Assembly: GCF_001888805.2 (NCBI RefSeq)
Contig: NZ_CP019113.1
Span: 2,170,001 to 2,234,000, forward strand
Reading direction: 5' to 3'
Source: Enterobacter sp. SA187
Lineage (GTDB): Bacteria > Pseudomonadota > Gammaproteobacteria > Enterobacterales > Enterobacteriaceae
Length of the DNA: 64,000 bases
Shown here piece after piece: positions 8,482 to 16,931 of this stretch. The position numbers were made by a program, and so were the translations under genes. The stretch's first letter is position 1; the number at the start of each line of letters is the position of its first letter. The notes beneath the pieces are model-generated. The model saw only the letters and a list, made by a program, of their open reading frames with translations, was not told where the DNA came from and did not search any database.

Positions 8482-9848
8482 TGACAATCATCAGACGGAT
8501 ACTTTTTTGTGCGTTACTGGGCGCGGCGCTGCCGGGCTGGAGCCAGGACGCCGCGCCGGAAAAACCGCAGGATTATGCCTGGGGCGCGGGGCTGGAGACG
8601 ACCACGCCATCGCCGCTGTATCAGGTGACCTTACCGGAGCGCATCTATACCGACAGCGTCGCCCCCGATCTGCGTGACGTGCGGGTTTTTAATCAGCAGG
8701 GTAACGCCGTGCCTTTTACCCTGATCCCGGCGGTGCAGAAACAGACGCCGCCGCGCACGCTGCCGCTGCGCCTGTTCGCCCTTGATGCGGTACCGGAAAA
8801 TAATGCCTCGTCAGAAAGCCTGTGGTTGCGCTCGCAGGACGGAATCGAAATCCGTCTGGAGGGAGAAGGGCGGAAAACAGCAGGGAAGAGTTATCTGTTA
8901 ACCCTGCCTGACACGCAAAAAGACGACTTTCCGCTTTCACAGCTGAAGCTGGCCTGGAGTGCCGCGCCCGCCAACTGGCAGGGGCGCGCGGATGTGTACT
9001 TCAGCAGCGATCTGAAAAACTGGACGCTGGCGGGCCGGGATATGCCGCTGATGGATCTTGCCTCCGGCAACGATCGCCTGTTGCTGGACACGCTGGATTT
9101 CAGCAGTTCAGCCTACCCGACGGAAATGCGTTATGTGCTGGTAGTGTTCAACGATGCCGCGCACGCGCCTGCGCTGACCGGCGCGACAGCGGTTGAGCAG
9201 GTTTACAGCGATACGGCGGTGAACATCCACCTGAATGCGGTGGCGAAAACCGTCTCCCCGGCGGTACAGGAGTTTTCCTGGCAACGACCACAGCCGCTGG
9301 TGTCGGTGATGATTGAAGCCCGGCACGGGCGCGTACTGCCGCTGGCGATCGAGTACCGCAGCGGGGAAAAGGCCGCATGGCAGCCGCTGGCGAAAAGCGT
9401 GATTTATCAGCTGAACGGCAAAGCGCCGGAGCCGCTGAAAACCAGCGGGCTGGTGCAGGCGATCCGCGTTACGGCGGTTAATGGCCAACTGGAGGATGGT
9501 ATCGCCCAGGTGACCGGCGAGCGCGCCAGCCAGACGCTGATCTTTAATGCGCAAGGTAAAGGGCCGTTTTTACTGGCCTGGGGGAATGGCGCTGCACAAC
9601 CGCAGGCGATGGAGGTGGAGATGCTGGTGCCTGCCGCGCTACGTCAGGAGAATGCGCAGCTCCCGGAGGCGATGGTGCAGGATCGCGTAGTGCTGGGCGG
9701 CGACGCGCGGCTGACGGCGGTGGATCCGGCGCAGCAGCAAAGCCAGTGGAAGAAGATGCTGGTGTGGGCGGCGCTGGTGCTGGGCGTGCTGGTGCTGGTC
9801 TGGGTGGGGCTTGGGATCTGGCGCGAGGTACGGCAGAAGTCGGTATAA
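8481..9848 (+). CDS. DUF3999 envelope protein, partner of the DUF2339 protein
   Basis: This 455-residue protein has an N-terminal signal peptide (MTIIRRILFCALLGAALPGWSQ), a long predicted beta-rich periplasmic body of about 400 residues, and one C-terminal membrane helix (around 425-447) followed by a basic tail. It is therefore likely anchored in the inner membrane with the bulk in the periplasm. Sequence and layout fit the DUF3999 family, of unknown function. The start ATG at 8481 shares its A with the preceding stop codon (TAATG), implying coupled synthesis with the polytopic DUF2339 protein. I infer a two-part membrane/periplasm complex, perhaps handling an envelope polymer. Nothing in the sequence names a substrate. 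Confidence 0.83.
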   Translation: MTIIRRILFCALLGAALPGWSQDAAPEKPQDYAWGAGLETTTPSPLYQVTLPERIYTDSVAPDLRDVRVFNQQGNAVPFTLIPAVQKQTPPRTLPLRLFALDAVPENNASSESLWLRSQDGIEIRLEGEGRKTAGKSYLLTLPDTQKDDFPLSQLKLAWSAAPANWQGRADVYFSSDLKNWTLAGRDMPLMDLASGNDRLLLDTLDFSSSAYPTEMRYVLVVFNDAAHAPALTGATAVEQVYSDTAVNIHLNAVAKTVSPAVQEFSWQRPQPLVSVMIEARHGRVLPLAIEYRSGEKAAWQPLAKSVIYQLNGKAPEPLKTSGLVQAIRVTAVNGQLEDGIAQVTGERASQTLIFNAQGKGPFLLAWGNGAAQPQAMEVEMLVPAALRQENAQLPEAMVQDRVVLGGDARLTAVDPAQQQSQWKKMLVWAALVLGVLVLVWVGLGIWREVRQKSV

Positions 9849-9858
9849 AAATAAAAAT

Positions 9859-9992
9859 GCCGGGTGGCGCTGACGCTTACCCGGCCTACGTACGACGATC
9901 TACGGAACAATCGTAGGCCCGGCAAGCGCAGCGCCGCCGGGCATTACGTCATCGAACCCCCCCAGGCCCCGCAAGCGCAGCGCCGCCGGGCA
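9859..9992. repeat. REP/BIME cluster between convergent genes
   Basis: Three REP-like palindromic units occur: 9859-9890 (GCCGGGTGGCGCTGACGC...), an inverted unit at 9912-9943 and a third at 9964-9992 in the same orientation as the second. Each is GC-rich with CCGGGY...CCGGCCTACG-type ends. The cluster separates the convergent DUF3999 and peroxiredoxin genes, the usual place for such elements, where they can act as RNA stabilisers or gyrase/IHF sites. Confidence 0.85.
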
Positions 9993-10000
9993 AAAACGGC

Positions 10001-10603
10001 TTACAGGCTGGTGAGATTTTCGCTCAGGTATTTCGCCACGCCGTCCGGCGACGCGTTCATCCCTTCTTTGCCTTTTTCCCACTGCGCCGGGCAGACTTCA
10101 CCGTGCTCTTCGTGGAATTGCAGAGCGTCAACCATACGCAGCATTTCGTCGACGTTACGGCCCAGCGGCAGATCGTTCACCACCTGATGACGCACAATAC
10201 CGTTAGTGTCGATCAGGAAGGAGCCGCGCAGCGCCACGCCCGCGTCCGGGTGTTCAATGCCGTAGGCTTTCTGGATTTCACGCTTGATGTCGGCCACCAT
10301 CGCGTATTTCACCGGGCCAATACCGCCTTTATCGACGGGCGTATTACGCCAGGCGTTGTGAACAAATTCAGAGTCAAAAGAAACGCCCACCACTTCCACG
10401 CCGCGCTTCTGGAATTCTTCGTAACGCTTGTCAAAAGCGATCAGTTCTGACGGGCAGACGAAGGTGAAGTCCATCGGCCAGAAAAACAGCACCGTCGCTT
10501 TGCCCTGGATATGCTGTTTGAAGTTAAAGTTTTCCACAATTTCGCCATTGCCAAGCACGGCGGCGGCGGTAAAGTCCGGAGCCGGACGAGTAACCAGTAC
10601 CAT
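10001..10603 (-). CDS. Typical 2-Cys peroxiredoxin (AhpC/TSA family)
   Basis: This cytoplasmic thiol peroxidase reduces hydrogen peroxide and alkyl hydroperoxides. The product is 200 residues. The peroxidatic cysteine is C50 in DFTFVCPSE, preceded by the active-site P and T, and the resolving cysteine is C171 in GEVCPAQW, so it is of the typical 2-Cys class. It differs from AhpC itself, which is encoded with AhpF; no reductase gene is adjacent, and the electron donor (thioredoxin or AhpF) is unknown. The second of two adjacent ATGs (10603) is preferred because it gives the family N terminus (MVLVTRPAPDF) and a 7-nt spacing to GGAG. E. coli K-12 lacks the gene here; Salmonella and Klebsiella relatives carry one beside acpH. 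Confidence 0.9.
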   Translation of the reverse strand: MVLVTRPAPDFTAAAVLGNGEIVENFNFKQHIQGKATVLFFWPMDFTFVCPSELIAFDKRYEEFQKRGVEVVGVSFDSEFVHNAWRNTPVDKGGIGPVKYAMVADIKREIQKAYGIEHPDAGVALRGSFLIDTNGIVRHQVVNDLPLGRNVDEMLRMVDALQFHEEHGEVCPAQWEKGKEGMNASPDGVAKYLSENLTSL

Positions 10604-10674
10604 CATAATTCTCCAGTGTGATTGTAGGGGTAAGGCCGCTATCAAGATAATCACCTGCCGGTAAAGCGCAAGCA

Positions 10675-11256
10675 CTAAAGCTGTTTGTTTTTCGCCTGCG
10701 CCATCATGCGGGGATAGAACTGAAAGAACAGCTTTTCCAGCGCCTGATAATGCGTATCCAGATCCTGCCACGAGTCGCGCAGCGCATCGAGGCGGGGCCG
10801 CCGCGTCGCCATGCCGTTCAGCACCTGCTGAATAAAATCCATCTCCCGGTAGCGCTCAAGCCATCGCTCTGACCACAAATAGTCATTCAGATTGACGAAG
10901 CGCGCCGGCGAGGAGGGCAGAATGGTGGCGACCTGCGCGTGGGCATAGCTCACAAATTCGCTCAGCGGCATGTCAGGCGACATCTGCAACCAGTGGCGTG
11001 ACAGAAAATGGTCCCACATCACGTCCAGCGTAATGGGCGCGACCCGGCGCGTTTGCGGGCGAAACCACTCACGCGCTTCGCGGACTTCCGGCAAATTATC
11101 GGTCAGCACGTCAATGCGGCGGTGCATGCGAATGCCGTCGACAATCTCAGCCGGATAGCTATCCTGCGGGTTGCCGCGAACGAAATCGCCCAGCAAATTA
11201 CCGGGAAGCGAGCTTTCTGCGAGGTGCGCAAGATGCAGGTGTGCGAGGAAGTTCAT
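10675..11256 (-). CDS. acpH: AcpH acyl carrier protein phosphodiesterase
   Basis: AcpH removes the 4'-phosphopantetheine group from holo-ACP, giving apo-ACP. The 193-residue product equals the E. coli length and opens with MNFLAHLHLA. It belongs to the HD-like phosphodiesterase fold; conserved acidic and histidine positions are visible in LLGDFVRG, HRRIDVLTD and MWDHFLSRHW. The gene is divergent from queA, as in E. coli, with 92 bp between the starts. It is followed after 71 bp by the peroxiredoxin gene on the same strand, which E. coli lacks. Function is from the family. Confidence 0.94.
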   Translation of the reverse strand: MNFLAHLHLAHLAESSLPGNLLGDFVRGNPQDSYPAEIVDGIRMHRRIDVLTDNLPEVREAREWFRPQTRRVAPITLDVMWDHFLSRHWLQMSPDMPLSEFVSYAHAQVATILPSSPARFVNLNDYLWSERWLERYREMDFIQQVLNGMATRRPRLDALRDSWQDLDTHYQALEKLFFQFYPRMMAQAKNKQL

Positions 11257-11348
11257 TGTTTAGTTAATCCATAAAGAGGCGTAGCTGTTGCAGCGGAAGC
11301 ACCGTAGCACTAGACTATCCCGCCTGTTTTTCAGTCTGAGTGTAAGCC

Positions 11349-12419
11349 ATGCGCGTTGCCGATTTTTCCTTTGAATTACCCGAATCCCTGATCGCCCATT
11401 ACCCTGTGCCTGCGCGCAGTAGTTGCCGCCTGTTATCGCTGGACGGGCCGACGGGCGCGCTGACGCATGGTACTTTCACCGATCTGCTCGACAAGCTCAA
11501 CCCCGGGGATCTGCTGGTCTTTAACAATACCCGTGTGATCCCGGCGCGTCTGTTTGGCCGTAAAGCCAGCGGCGGTAAAATCGAAGTGCTGGTTGAGCGG
11601 ATGCTGGATGATAAACGTATTCTGGCACATATTCGCGCCTCTAAAGCGCCGAAGCCGGGTGCGGAACTGCTGTTAGGCGACGATGACAGTGTTAAAGCCA
11701 CCATGGTGGCCCGCCACGATGCGCTGTTTGAAGTTGAGTTTAACGATGAACGCCCGGTGCTGGATATTCTCAACGCCATCGGCCATATGCCGCTGCCGCC
11801 CTATATCGATCGTCCGGATGAAGACGCTGACCGCGAACTTTATCAGACGGTTTACAGCCAGAAACCGGGCGCTGTCGCCGCGCCAACCGCGGGTCTGCAC
11901 TTTGATGAGCCGCTGCTGGCGCGTCTGCGTGAGAAAGGCGTAGAGATGGCGTTCGTAACGCTGCACGTTGGCGCGGGCACCTTCCAGCCGGTACGCGTGG
12001 ACAGCATTGAAGATCACATCATGCACTCTGAATATGCTGAAGTGCCGCAGGAAGTGGTTGACGCGGTGCTGGCGGCGAAAGCGCGCGGCAATCGCGTGGT
12101 GGCGGTCGGCACCACCTCGGTGCGCTCGCTGGAAAGCGCCGCGAAAGCGGCCAAAAACGATCTCATCGAGCCTTTCTTCGGCGATACGCAGATCTTTATT
12201 TATCCTGGCTATCAGTACAGCGTGATTGACGCGCTGGTGACCAACTTCCACCTGCCGGAATCCACCTTGATCATGCTGGTATCGGCTTTTGCCGGTTATA
12301 AAGCCACCATGCACGCCTATAAAGAAGCGGTAAAAGCGGAATATCGCTTTTTTAGTTACGGGGATGCAATGTTTATCACGTACAATCCGCAGGCAATTTC
12401 TGAGCGCGTCGGGGAATAG
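11349..12419 (+). CDS. queA: QueA S-adenosylmethionine:tRNA ribosyltransferase-isomerase
   Basis: QueA transfers and rearranges the ribosyl group of S-adenosylmethionine onto 7-aminomethyl-7-deazaguanine in tRNA, making epoxyqueuosine. The 356-residue product starts MRVADFSFELPESLIAHYP and carries the family motifs LLVFNNTRVIPARLFG and AAPTAGLHF, matching E. coli QueA along its length. It is the first gene of queA-tgt-yajC-secD-secF, with a 55-bp gap to tgt, the enzyme acting one step earlier on the same tRNA base. queC, another queuosine gene, lies at 58.2 kb. Confidence 0.97.
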   Translation: MRVADFSFELPESLIAHYPVPARSSCRLLSLDGPTGALTHGTFTDLLDKLNPGDLLVFNNTRVIPARLFGRKASGGKIEVLVERMLDDKRILAHIRASKAPKPGAELLLGDDDSVKATMVARHDALFEVEFNDERPVLDILNAIGHMPLPPYIDRPDEDADRELYQTVYSQKPGAVAAPTAGLHFDEPLLARLREKGVEMAFVTLHVGAGTFQPVRVDSIEDHIMHSEYAEVPQEVVDAVLAAKARGNRVVAVGTTSVRSLESAAKAAKNDLIEPFFGDTQIFIYPGYQYSVIDALVTNFHLPESTLIMLVSAFAGYKATMHAYKEAVKAEYRFFSYGDAMFITYNPQAISERVGE

Positions 12420-12474
12420 TTCCGCGGCGCTTTGATTGACGCGTTGGACTGTTTTTCCGGCGTATGGAGAAAAA

Positions 12475-13602
12475 ATGAAATTCGAATTAGATACGACAGA
12501 CGGACGCGCCCGCCGTGGCCGCCTGGTGTTTGATCGCGGCGTGGTGGAAACACCGGCCTTTATGCCCGTGGGCACCTACGGCACCGTAAAAGGGATGACG
12601 CCGGAAGAAGTGCAGGATACCGGCGCACAGATTATCCTCGGCAACACCTTCCACCTGTGGTTGCGTCCGGGTCAGGAGATCATGAAGCTGCACGGCGATC
12701 TGCATGACTTTATGCAGTGGAAAGGCCCGATTCTGACCGACTCCGGCGGTTTCCAGGTCTTCAGCCTCGGCGATATTCGTAAGATCACCGAAGCGGGCGT
12801 GCATTTCCGCAACCCGATCAACGGCGATCCGATCTTCCTCGATCCGGAAAAATCCATGGAGATCCAATACGATCTTGGCTCCGACATCGTGATGATCTTC
12901 GATGAATGTACGCCATACCCGGCTGACTGGGACTACGCCAAGCGTTCCATGGAAATGTCCTTACGCTGGGCGAAGCGCAGCCGTGACCGTTTCGATTCGC
13001 TGCAAAACAAAAATGCGCTGTTCGGTATTATTCAGGGCAGCGTTTACGAAGATTTACGTGATATCTCCGTCAAAGGTCTGGTAGAGATTGGCTTTGATGG
13101 CTACGCTGTCGGCGGTCTGGCTGTGGGTGAACCTAAAGCAGACATGCACCGTATTCTGGAACATGTCTGCCCGCAGATCCCGGCAGACAAACCACGATAC
13201 CTGATGGGTGTGGGTAAACCCGAAGATCTGGTGGAAGGCGTACGTCGCGGCATTGATATGTTTGACTGCGTGATGCCGACGCGTAATGCGCGTAACGGCC
13301 ATCTGTTTGTCACCAATGGCGTGGTGAAAATCCGTAACGCGAAGTACAAGAGCGATACCGGCCCGCTTGATGAAGAGTGTGATTGCTATACGTGTCGCAA
13401 TTATTCACTCGCTTACTTGCATCATCTTGACCGTTGCAACGAAATACTGGGCGCGCGTCTTAATACCATTCATAACCTGCGCTATTACCAGCGCTTAATG
13501 GCTGGTTTACGCAAGGCTATCGAAGAGGGTAAATTAGAGAGCTTCGTGACCGATTTTTACCAGCGTCAGGGTCGTGATGTTCCACCTTTGAACGTTGATT
13601 AA
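12475..13602 (+). CDS. tgt: Tgt queuine tRNA-guanine transglycosylase
   Basis: Tgt exchanges guanine-34 in tRNAs for Asp, Asn, His and Tyr with preQ1, the step before QueA. The product is 375 residues, the E. coli length. The catalytic aspartates lie in PILTDSGGFQVFS and DMFDCVMPTRNARNG. The structural zinc site is seen as CDCYTC followed by a His in YLHHLDRCNE. The start at 12475 (MKFELDTTDGR) has a strong GGAG site; an upstream in-frame ATG at 12436 adds 13 unrelated residues. The gene is in an operon with queA and the sec genes. Confidence 0.97.
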   Translation: MKFELDTTDGRARRGRLVFDRGVVETPAFMPVGTYGTVKGMTPEEVQDTGAQIILGNTFHLWLRPGQEIMKLHGDLHDFMQWKGPILTDSGGFQVFSLGDIRKITEAGVHFRNPINGDPIFLDPEKSMEIQYDLGSDIVMIFDECTPYPADWDYAKRSMEMSLRWAKRSRDRFDSLQNKNALFGIIQGSVYEDLRDISVKGLVEIGFDGYAVGGLAVGEPKADMHRILEHVCPQIPADKPRYLMGVGKPEDLVEGVRRGIDMFDCVMPTRNARNGHLFVTNGVVKIRNAKYKSDTGPLDEECDCYTCRNYSLAYLHHLDRCNEILGARLNTIHNLRYYQRLMAGLRKAIEEGKLESFVTDFYQRQGRDVPPLNVD

Positions 13603-13624
13603 TTTTAATAATGAGGGAATTTGA

Positions 13625-13957
13625 ATGAGCTTTTTTATTTCTGATGCCGTAGCAGCAACGGGCGCACCGGCGCAGGGCAGCCCGATGTCTTTGATCCTGA
13701 TGCTGGTTGTATTTGGTCTGATCTTCTATTTCATGATCCTGCGCCCACAGCAGAAACGTACCAAAGAGCACAAGAATCTGATGAACTCCATCGCTAAAGG
13801 CGATGAAGTGCTGACCAACGGTGGCCTGGTGGGTCGCGTGACCAAAGTAGCGGAAACTGGCTACATTGCTATCGCCCTGAATGACACCACTGAAGTGGTT
13901 ATCAAACGTGACTTCGTAGCTGCCGTTCTGCCGAAAGGCACGATGAAGGCGCTGTAA
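13625..13957 (+). CDS. yajC: YajC, Sec translocon accessory subunit
   Basis: YajC is a small inner-membrane protein that copurifies with SecDF-YidC. The 110-residue product has one membrane helix (around residues 19-40: LILMLVVFGLIFYFMILRP) followed by a basic cytoplasmic domain (QQKRTKEHK..., then GDEVLTNGGLVGRV). Both are diagnostic. It is placed directly before secD, as in nearly all enterobacteria, with a 27-bp gap. It is not essential in E. coli and its exact role is unsettled. Confidence 0.96.
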   Translation: MSFFISDAVAATGAPAQGSPMSLILMLVVFGLIFYFMILRPQQKRTKEHKNLMNSIAKGDEVLTNGGLVGRVTKVAETGYIAIALNDTTEVVIKRDFVAAVLPKGTMKAL

Positions 13958-13984
13958 TCTTTCGTTTTCCCAAAGGGAAGTGCC

Positions 13985-15832
13985 GTGTTAAACCGTTATC
14001 CTTTGTGGAAGTACATCATGCTGGTCGTCGTGATTATCGTCGGCCTGCTATACGCACTTCCCAACCTGTATGGTGAGGATCCGGCAGTTCAGATCACTGG
14101 TGCGCGCGGCGTCGCCGCCAGTGAGCAAACGCTGATCCAGGTCCAGAACACCTTAAAACAAGAAAAAATCACTGCTAAGTCTGTGGCACTGGAAGAGGGC
14201 GCTATTCTTGCGCGTTTCGACTCCACCGATACGCAGCTGCGCGCGCGTGAAGCGCTGCTCAGCCTGTTGGGTGACAAATATGTCGTGGCGCTGAACCTTG
14301 CACCTGCTACTCCGCGCTGGTTATCCTCCATCAAAGCAGAGCCGATGAAACTCGGTCTGGATCTGCGTGGTGGCGTGCACTTCCTGATGGAAGTGGATAT
14401 GGACACCGCGCTCGGCAAACTGCAGGAACAAAATACCGACAGCCTGCGTAGCGATTTACGCGAAAAAGGCATTCCTTACACCAACGTGCGTAAGGAAGAT
14501 AACTATGGCGTGAGCATTGTGTTCCGCGACAGCGCAGCGCGCGATCAGGCGATTACTTACCTGACTGCCCGTCACCGCGACATGGTGATCACCAGCCAGA
14601 GCGGCAACGCCCTGCGCGCGGTCATGACCGATGCGCGTTTGAGCGAAGCGCGTGAATATGCGGTACAGCAGAACATCAACATCCTGCGTAACCGTGTCAA
14701 CCAACTGGGTGTCGCCGAGCCGCTGGTACAGCGTCAGGGCGCTGACCGCATCGTGGTTGAACTGCCGGGTATTCAGGACACCGCGCGTGCGAAGGAAATT
14801 CTTGGCGCGACTGCGACCCTCGAATTCCGTCTGGTGAACACCAACGTCGATCAGTCGGCGGCGGCGTCTGGCCGTGTACCGGGTGATTCAGAAGTGAAAC
14901 AGATGCGCGAAGGCCAGCCGGTTGTGCTGTACAAACGCGTGATCCTGACCGGTGACCATATCACCGACTCCACTTCCAGCCAGGATGAGTACAACCAGCC
15001 GCAGGTTAACATTTCGCTCGACAGCGCAGGTGGCAACATCATGTCTAACTTCACCAAGGACAACATCGGCAAACCGATGGCGACCCTGTTTGTGGAGTAC
15101 AAAGACAGCGGTAAAAAAGATGCGAACGGTCGTTCCGTACTGGTGAAACAGGAAGAGGTGATTAACGTCGCCAACATCCAGTCGCGCCTCGGCAACAGCT
15201 TCCGTATTACCGGCATCAATAACCCTAACGAAGCGCGTCAGCTGTCGCTGCTGCTGCGTGCGGGTGCGTTGATTGCGCCGATTCAGATCGTTGAAGAACG
15301 TACCATTGGCCCGACCTTAGGGATGCAGAACATCACCCAGGGTCTGGAAGCCTGTCTGGCGGGTCTGGCGGTCTCCATCATCTTCATGCTGTTCTTCTAT
15401 AAGAAGTTTGGCCTGATCGCCACCACGGCACTGATCGCCAACCTGGTGCTGATTGTCGGCATCATGTCCCTGCTGCCAGGGGCGACGCTGACCATGCCGG
15501 GTATCGCGGGGATCGTCTTAACCCTTGCGGTAGCGGTGGATGCGAACGTACTGATAAACGAACGTATCAAAGAAGAGCTGAGCAACGGGCGTAGCGTTCA
15601 GCAGGCGATTGACGAAGGTTATCGCGGCGCGTTCAGCTCCATTTTTGACGCCAACGTCACGACGCTTATTAAGGTCATCATCCTGTATGCCGTAGGCACC
15701 GGGGCCATTAAAGGCTTCGCCATTACTACCGGTATCGGTGTGGCGACGTCAATGTTTACCGCGATCGTCGGCACCCGTGCCATCGTAAACCTGTTGTACG
15801 GCGGCAAACGCATCAACAAGCTGTCTATCTGA
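13985..15832 (+). CDS. secD: SecD protein translocase subunit
   Basis: SecD works with SecF as an RND-like, proton-driven factor that helps pull preproteins through SecYEG. The 615-residue product has one N-terminal membrane helix, a large periplasmic part (P1 and head) and five C-terminal helices. The SecD signature GLDLRGGVHFLMEVD and the membrane-side TLAVAVDANVLINERI are present. The start codon is GTG at 13985, as in E. coli, with AAAGGGAAG ahead of it. SecF begins 10 bp after the stop, so the two are made in step. Confidence 0.98.
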   Translation: MLNRYPLWKYIMLVVVIIVGLLYALPNLYGEDPAVQITGARGVAASEQTLIQVQNTLKQEKITAKSVALEEGAILARFDSTDTQLRAREALLSLLGDKYVVALNLAPATPRWLSSIKAEPMKLGLDLRGGVHFLMEVDMDTALGKLQEQNTDSLRSDLREKGIPYTNVRKEDNYGVSIVFRDSAARDQAITYLTARHRDMVITSQSGNALRAVMTDARLSEAREYAVQQNINILRNRVNQLGVAEPLVQRQGADRIVVELPGIQDTARAKEILGATATLEFRLVNTNVDQSAAASGRVPGDSEVKQMREGQPVVLYKRVILTGDHITDSTSSQDEYNQPQVNISLDSAGGNIMSNFTKDNIGKPMATLFVEYKDSGKKDANGRSVLVKQEEVINVANIQSRLGNSFRITGINNPNEARQLSLLLRAGALIAPIQIVEERTIGPTLGMQNITQGLEACLAGLAVSIIFMLFFYKKFGLIATTALIANLVLIVGIMSLLPGATLTMPGIAGIVLTLAVAVDANVLINERIKEELSNGRSVQQAIDEGYRGAFSSIFDANVTTLIKVIILYAVGTGAIKGFAITTGIGVATSMFTAIVGTRAIVNLLYGGKRINKLSI

Positions 15833-15842
15833 GGAGTGCGTT

Positions 15843-16814
15843 GTGGCACAGGAATATACTGTTGAACAATTGAACCACGGCCGTAGAGTCTGGGACTTTA
15901 TGCGCTGGGATTACTGGGCCTTCGGTATCTCCGGTTTTCTGCTGATCCTGTCAATTATCATTATTGGCGTGAAAGGCTTTAACTGGGGTCTGGATTTTAC
16001 CGGCGGTACGGTTATCGAAATCTCGCTGGAAAAACCGGCCGATATGGATCAGATGCGTGAAGCGCTGGAAAAAGCCGGCTTTGCCGATCCGCTGTTGCAG
16101 AACTTTGGCAGCAGCCGCGACATCATGGTGCGTATGCCGCCTGCCGAGGGTGAAACCGGTGGTCAGGTGCTGGGCAGCAAGGTCGTGAGCGTGATTAACG
16201 AAGCGACCAGCCAGAATGCCGCGGTGAAACGTATCGAGTTCGTCGGCCCGAGCGTGGGTGCAGACCTGGCGCAGACCGGCGCGATGGCGCTGATGGTGGC
16301 GCTGATTTCCATCCTGGTTTACGTCGGCTTCCGCTTTGAGTGGCGTCTGGCGGCCGGTGTGGTTATCGCGCTGGCGCACGACGTCATCATCACCATGGGC
16401 GTACTGTCGCTGTTCCATATCGAAGTGGATCTGACGATTGTCGCCTCGCTGATGTCGGTGATCGGTTACTCGCTGAACGACAGCATCGTGGTATCGGACC
16501 GTATTCGTGAAAACTTCCGCAAGATCCGCCGCGGAACGCCGTACGAAATCTTTAACGTGTCCCTGACCCAGACGCTGCACAGGACGTTGATCACTTCAGG
16601 AACCACCTTAGTGGTGATCCTGATGCTCTACCTCTTTGGCGGCGCCATGCTGCAGGGCTTCTCGCTGACCATGCTGATCGGTGTGTCCATCGGTACTGCA
16701 TCGTCGATTTATGTCGCGTCAGCGCTGGCGCTGAAGCTGGGCATGAAGCGTGAACACCTGCTGGTGCAGAAAGTCGAGAAAGAAGGCGCGGACCAACCGT
16801 CAATTCTGCCGTAA
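15843..16814 (+). CDS. secF: SecF protein translocase subunit
   Basis: SecF is the partner of SecD in the inner-membrane export complex. The 323-residue product has an N-terminal helix, a shorter periplasmic domain starting with GLDFTGGTVIEIS, and five C-terminal helices holding the family motif VIGYSLNDSIVVSDRIREN. GTG at 15843 is the start, as in E. coli. It is the last gene of the queA-tgt-yajC-secDF run and is followed by a strong terminator. E. coli K-12 has yajD next; it is absent here, and tsx comes directly, on the opposite strand. Confidence 0.98.
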   Translation: MAQEYTVEQLNHGRRVWDFMRWDYWAFGISGFLLILSIIIIGVKGFNWGLDFTGGTVIEISLEKPADMDQMREALEKAGFADPLLQNFGSSRDIMVRMPPAEGETGGQVLGSKVVSVINEATSQNAAVKRIEFVGPSVGADLAQTGAMALMVALISILVYVGFRFEWRLAAGVVIALAHDVIITMGVLSLFHIEVDLTIVASLMSVIGYSLNDSIVVSDRIRENFRKIRRGTPYEIFNVSLTQTLHRTLITSGTTLVVILMLYLFGGAMLQGFSLTMLIGVSIGTASSIYVASALALKLGMKREHLLVQKVEKEGADQPSILP

Positions 16815-16831
16815 ACCGACGCTCTGCGTTG

Positions 16832-16864
16832 AAAACCGCAGCCTCAGCGCTGCGGTTTTTTTTC
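16832..16864 (+). terminator. secF operon terminator
   Basis: An 11-bp stem (AAAACCGCAGC / GCTGCGGTTTT) with a 6-nt loop leads into eight T residues, 18 bp after the secF stop. It ends the queA-to-secF transcript. Confidence 0.93.
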
Positions 16865-16880
16865 GCCTGCGTTTTACGGG

Positions 16881-16911
16881 CAAAAAAAAGCCAGCGGTTA
16901 AGCTGGCTTTT
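16881..16911 (-). terminator. tsx terminator
   Basis: On the minus strand a stem AAAAGCCAGC / GCTGGCTTTT with loop TTAACC is followed by a T run. It lies about 20 bp past the tsx stop, facing the secF terminator. Confidence 0.9.
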
Positions 16912-16931
16912 CGATGGGGCTGACAGACAAA

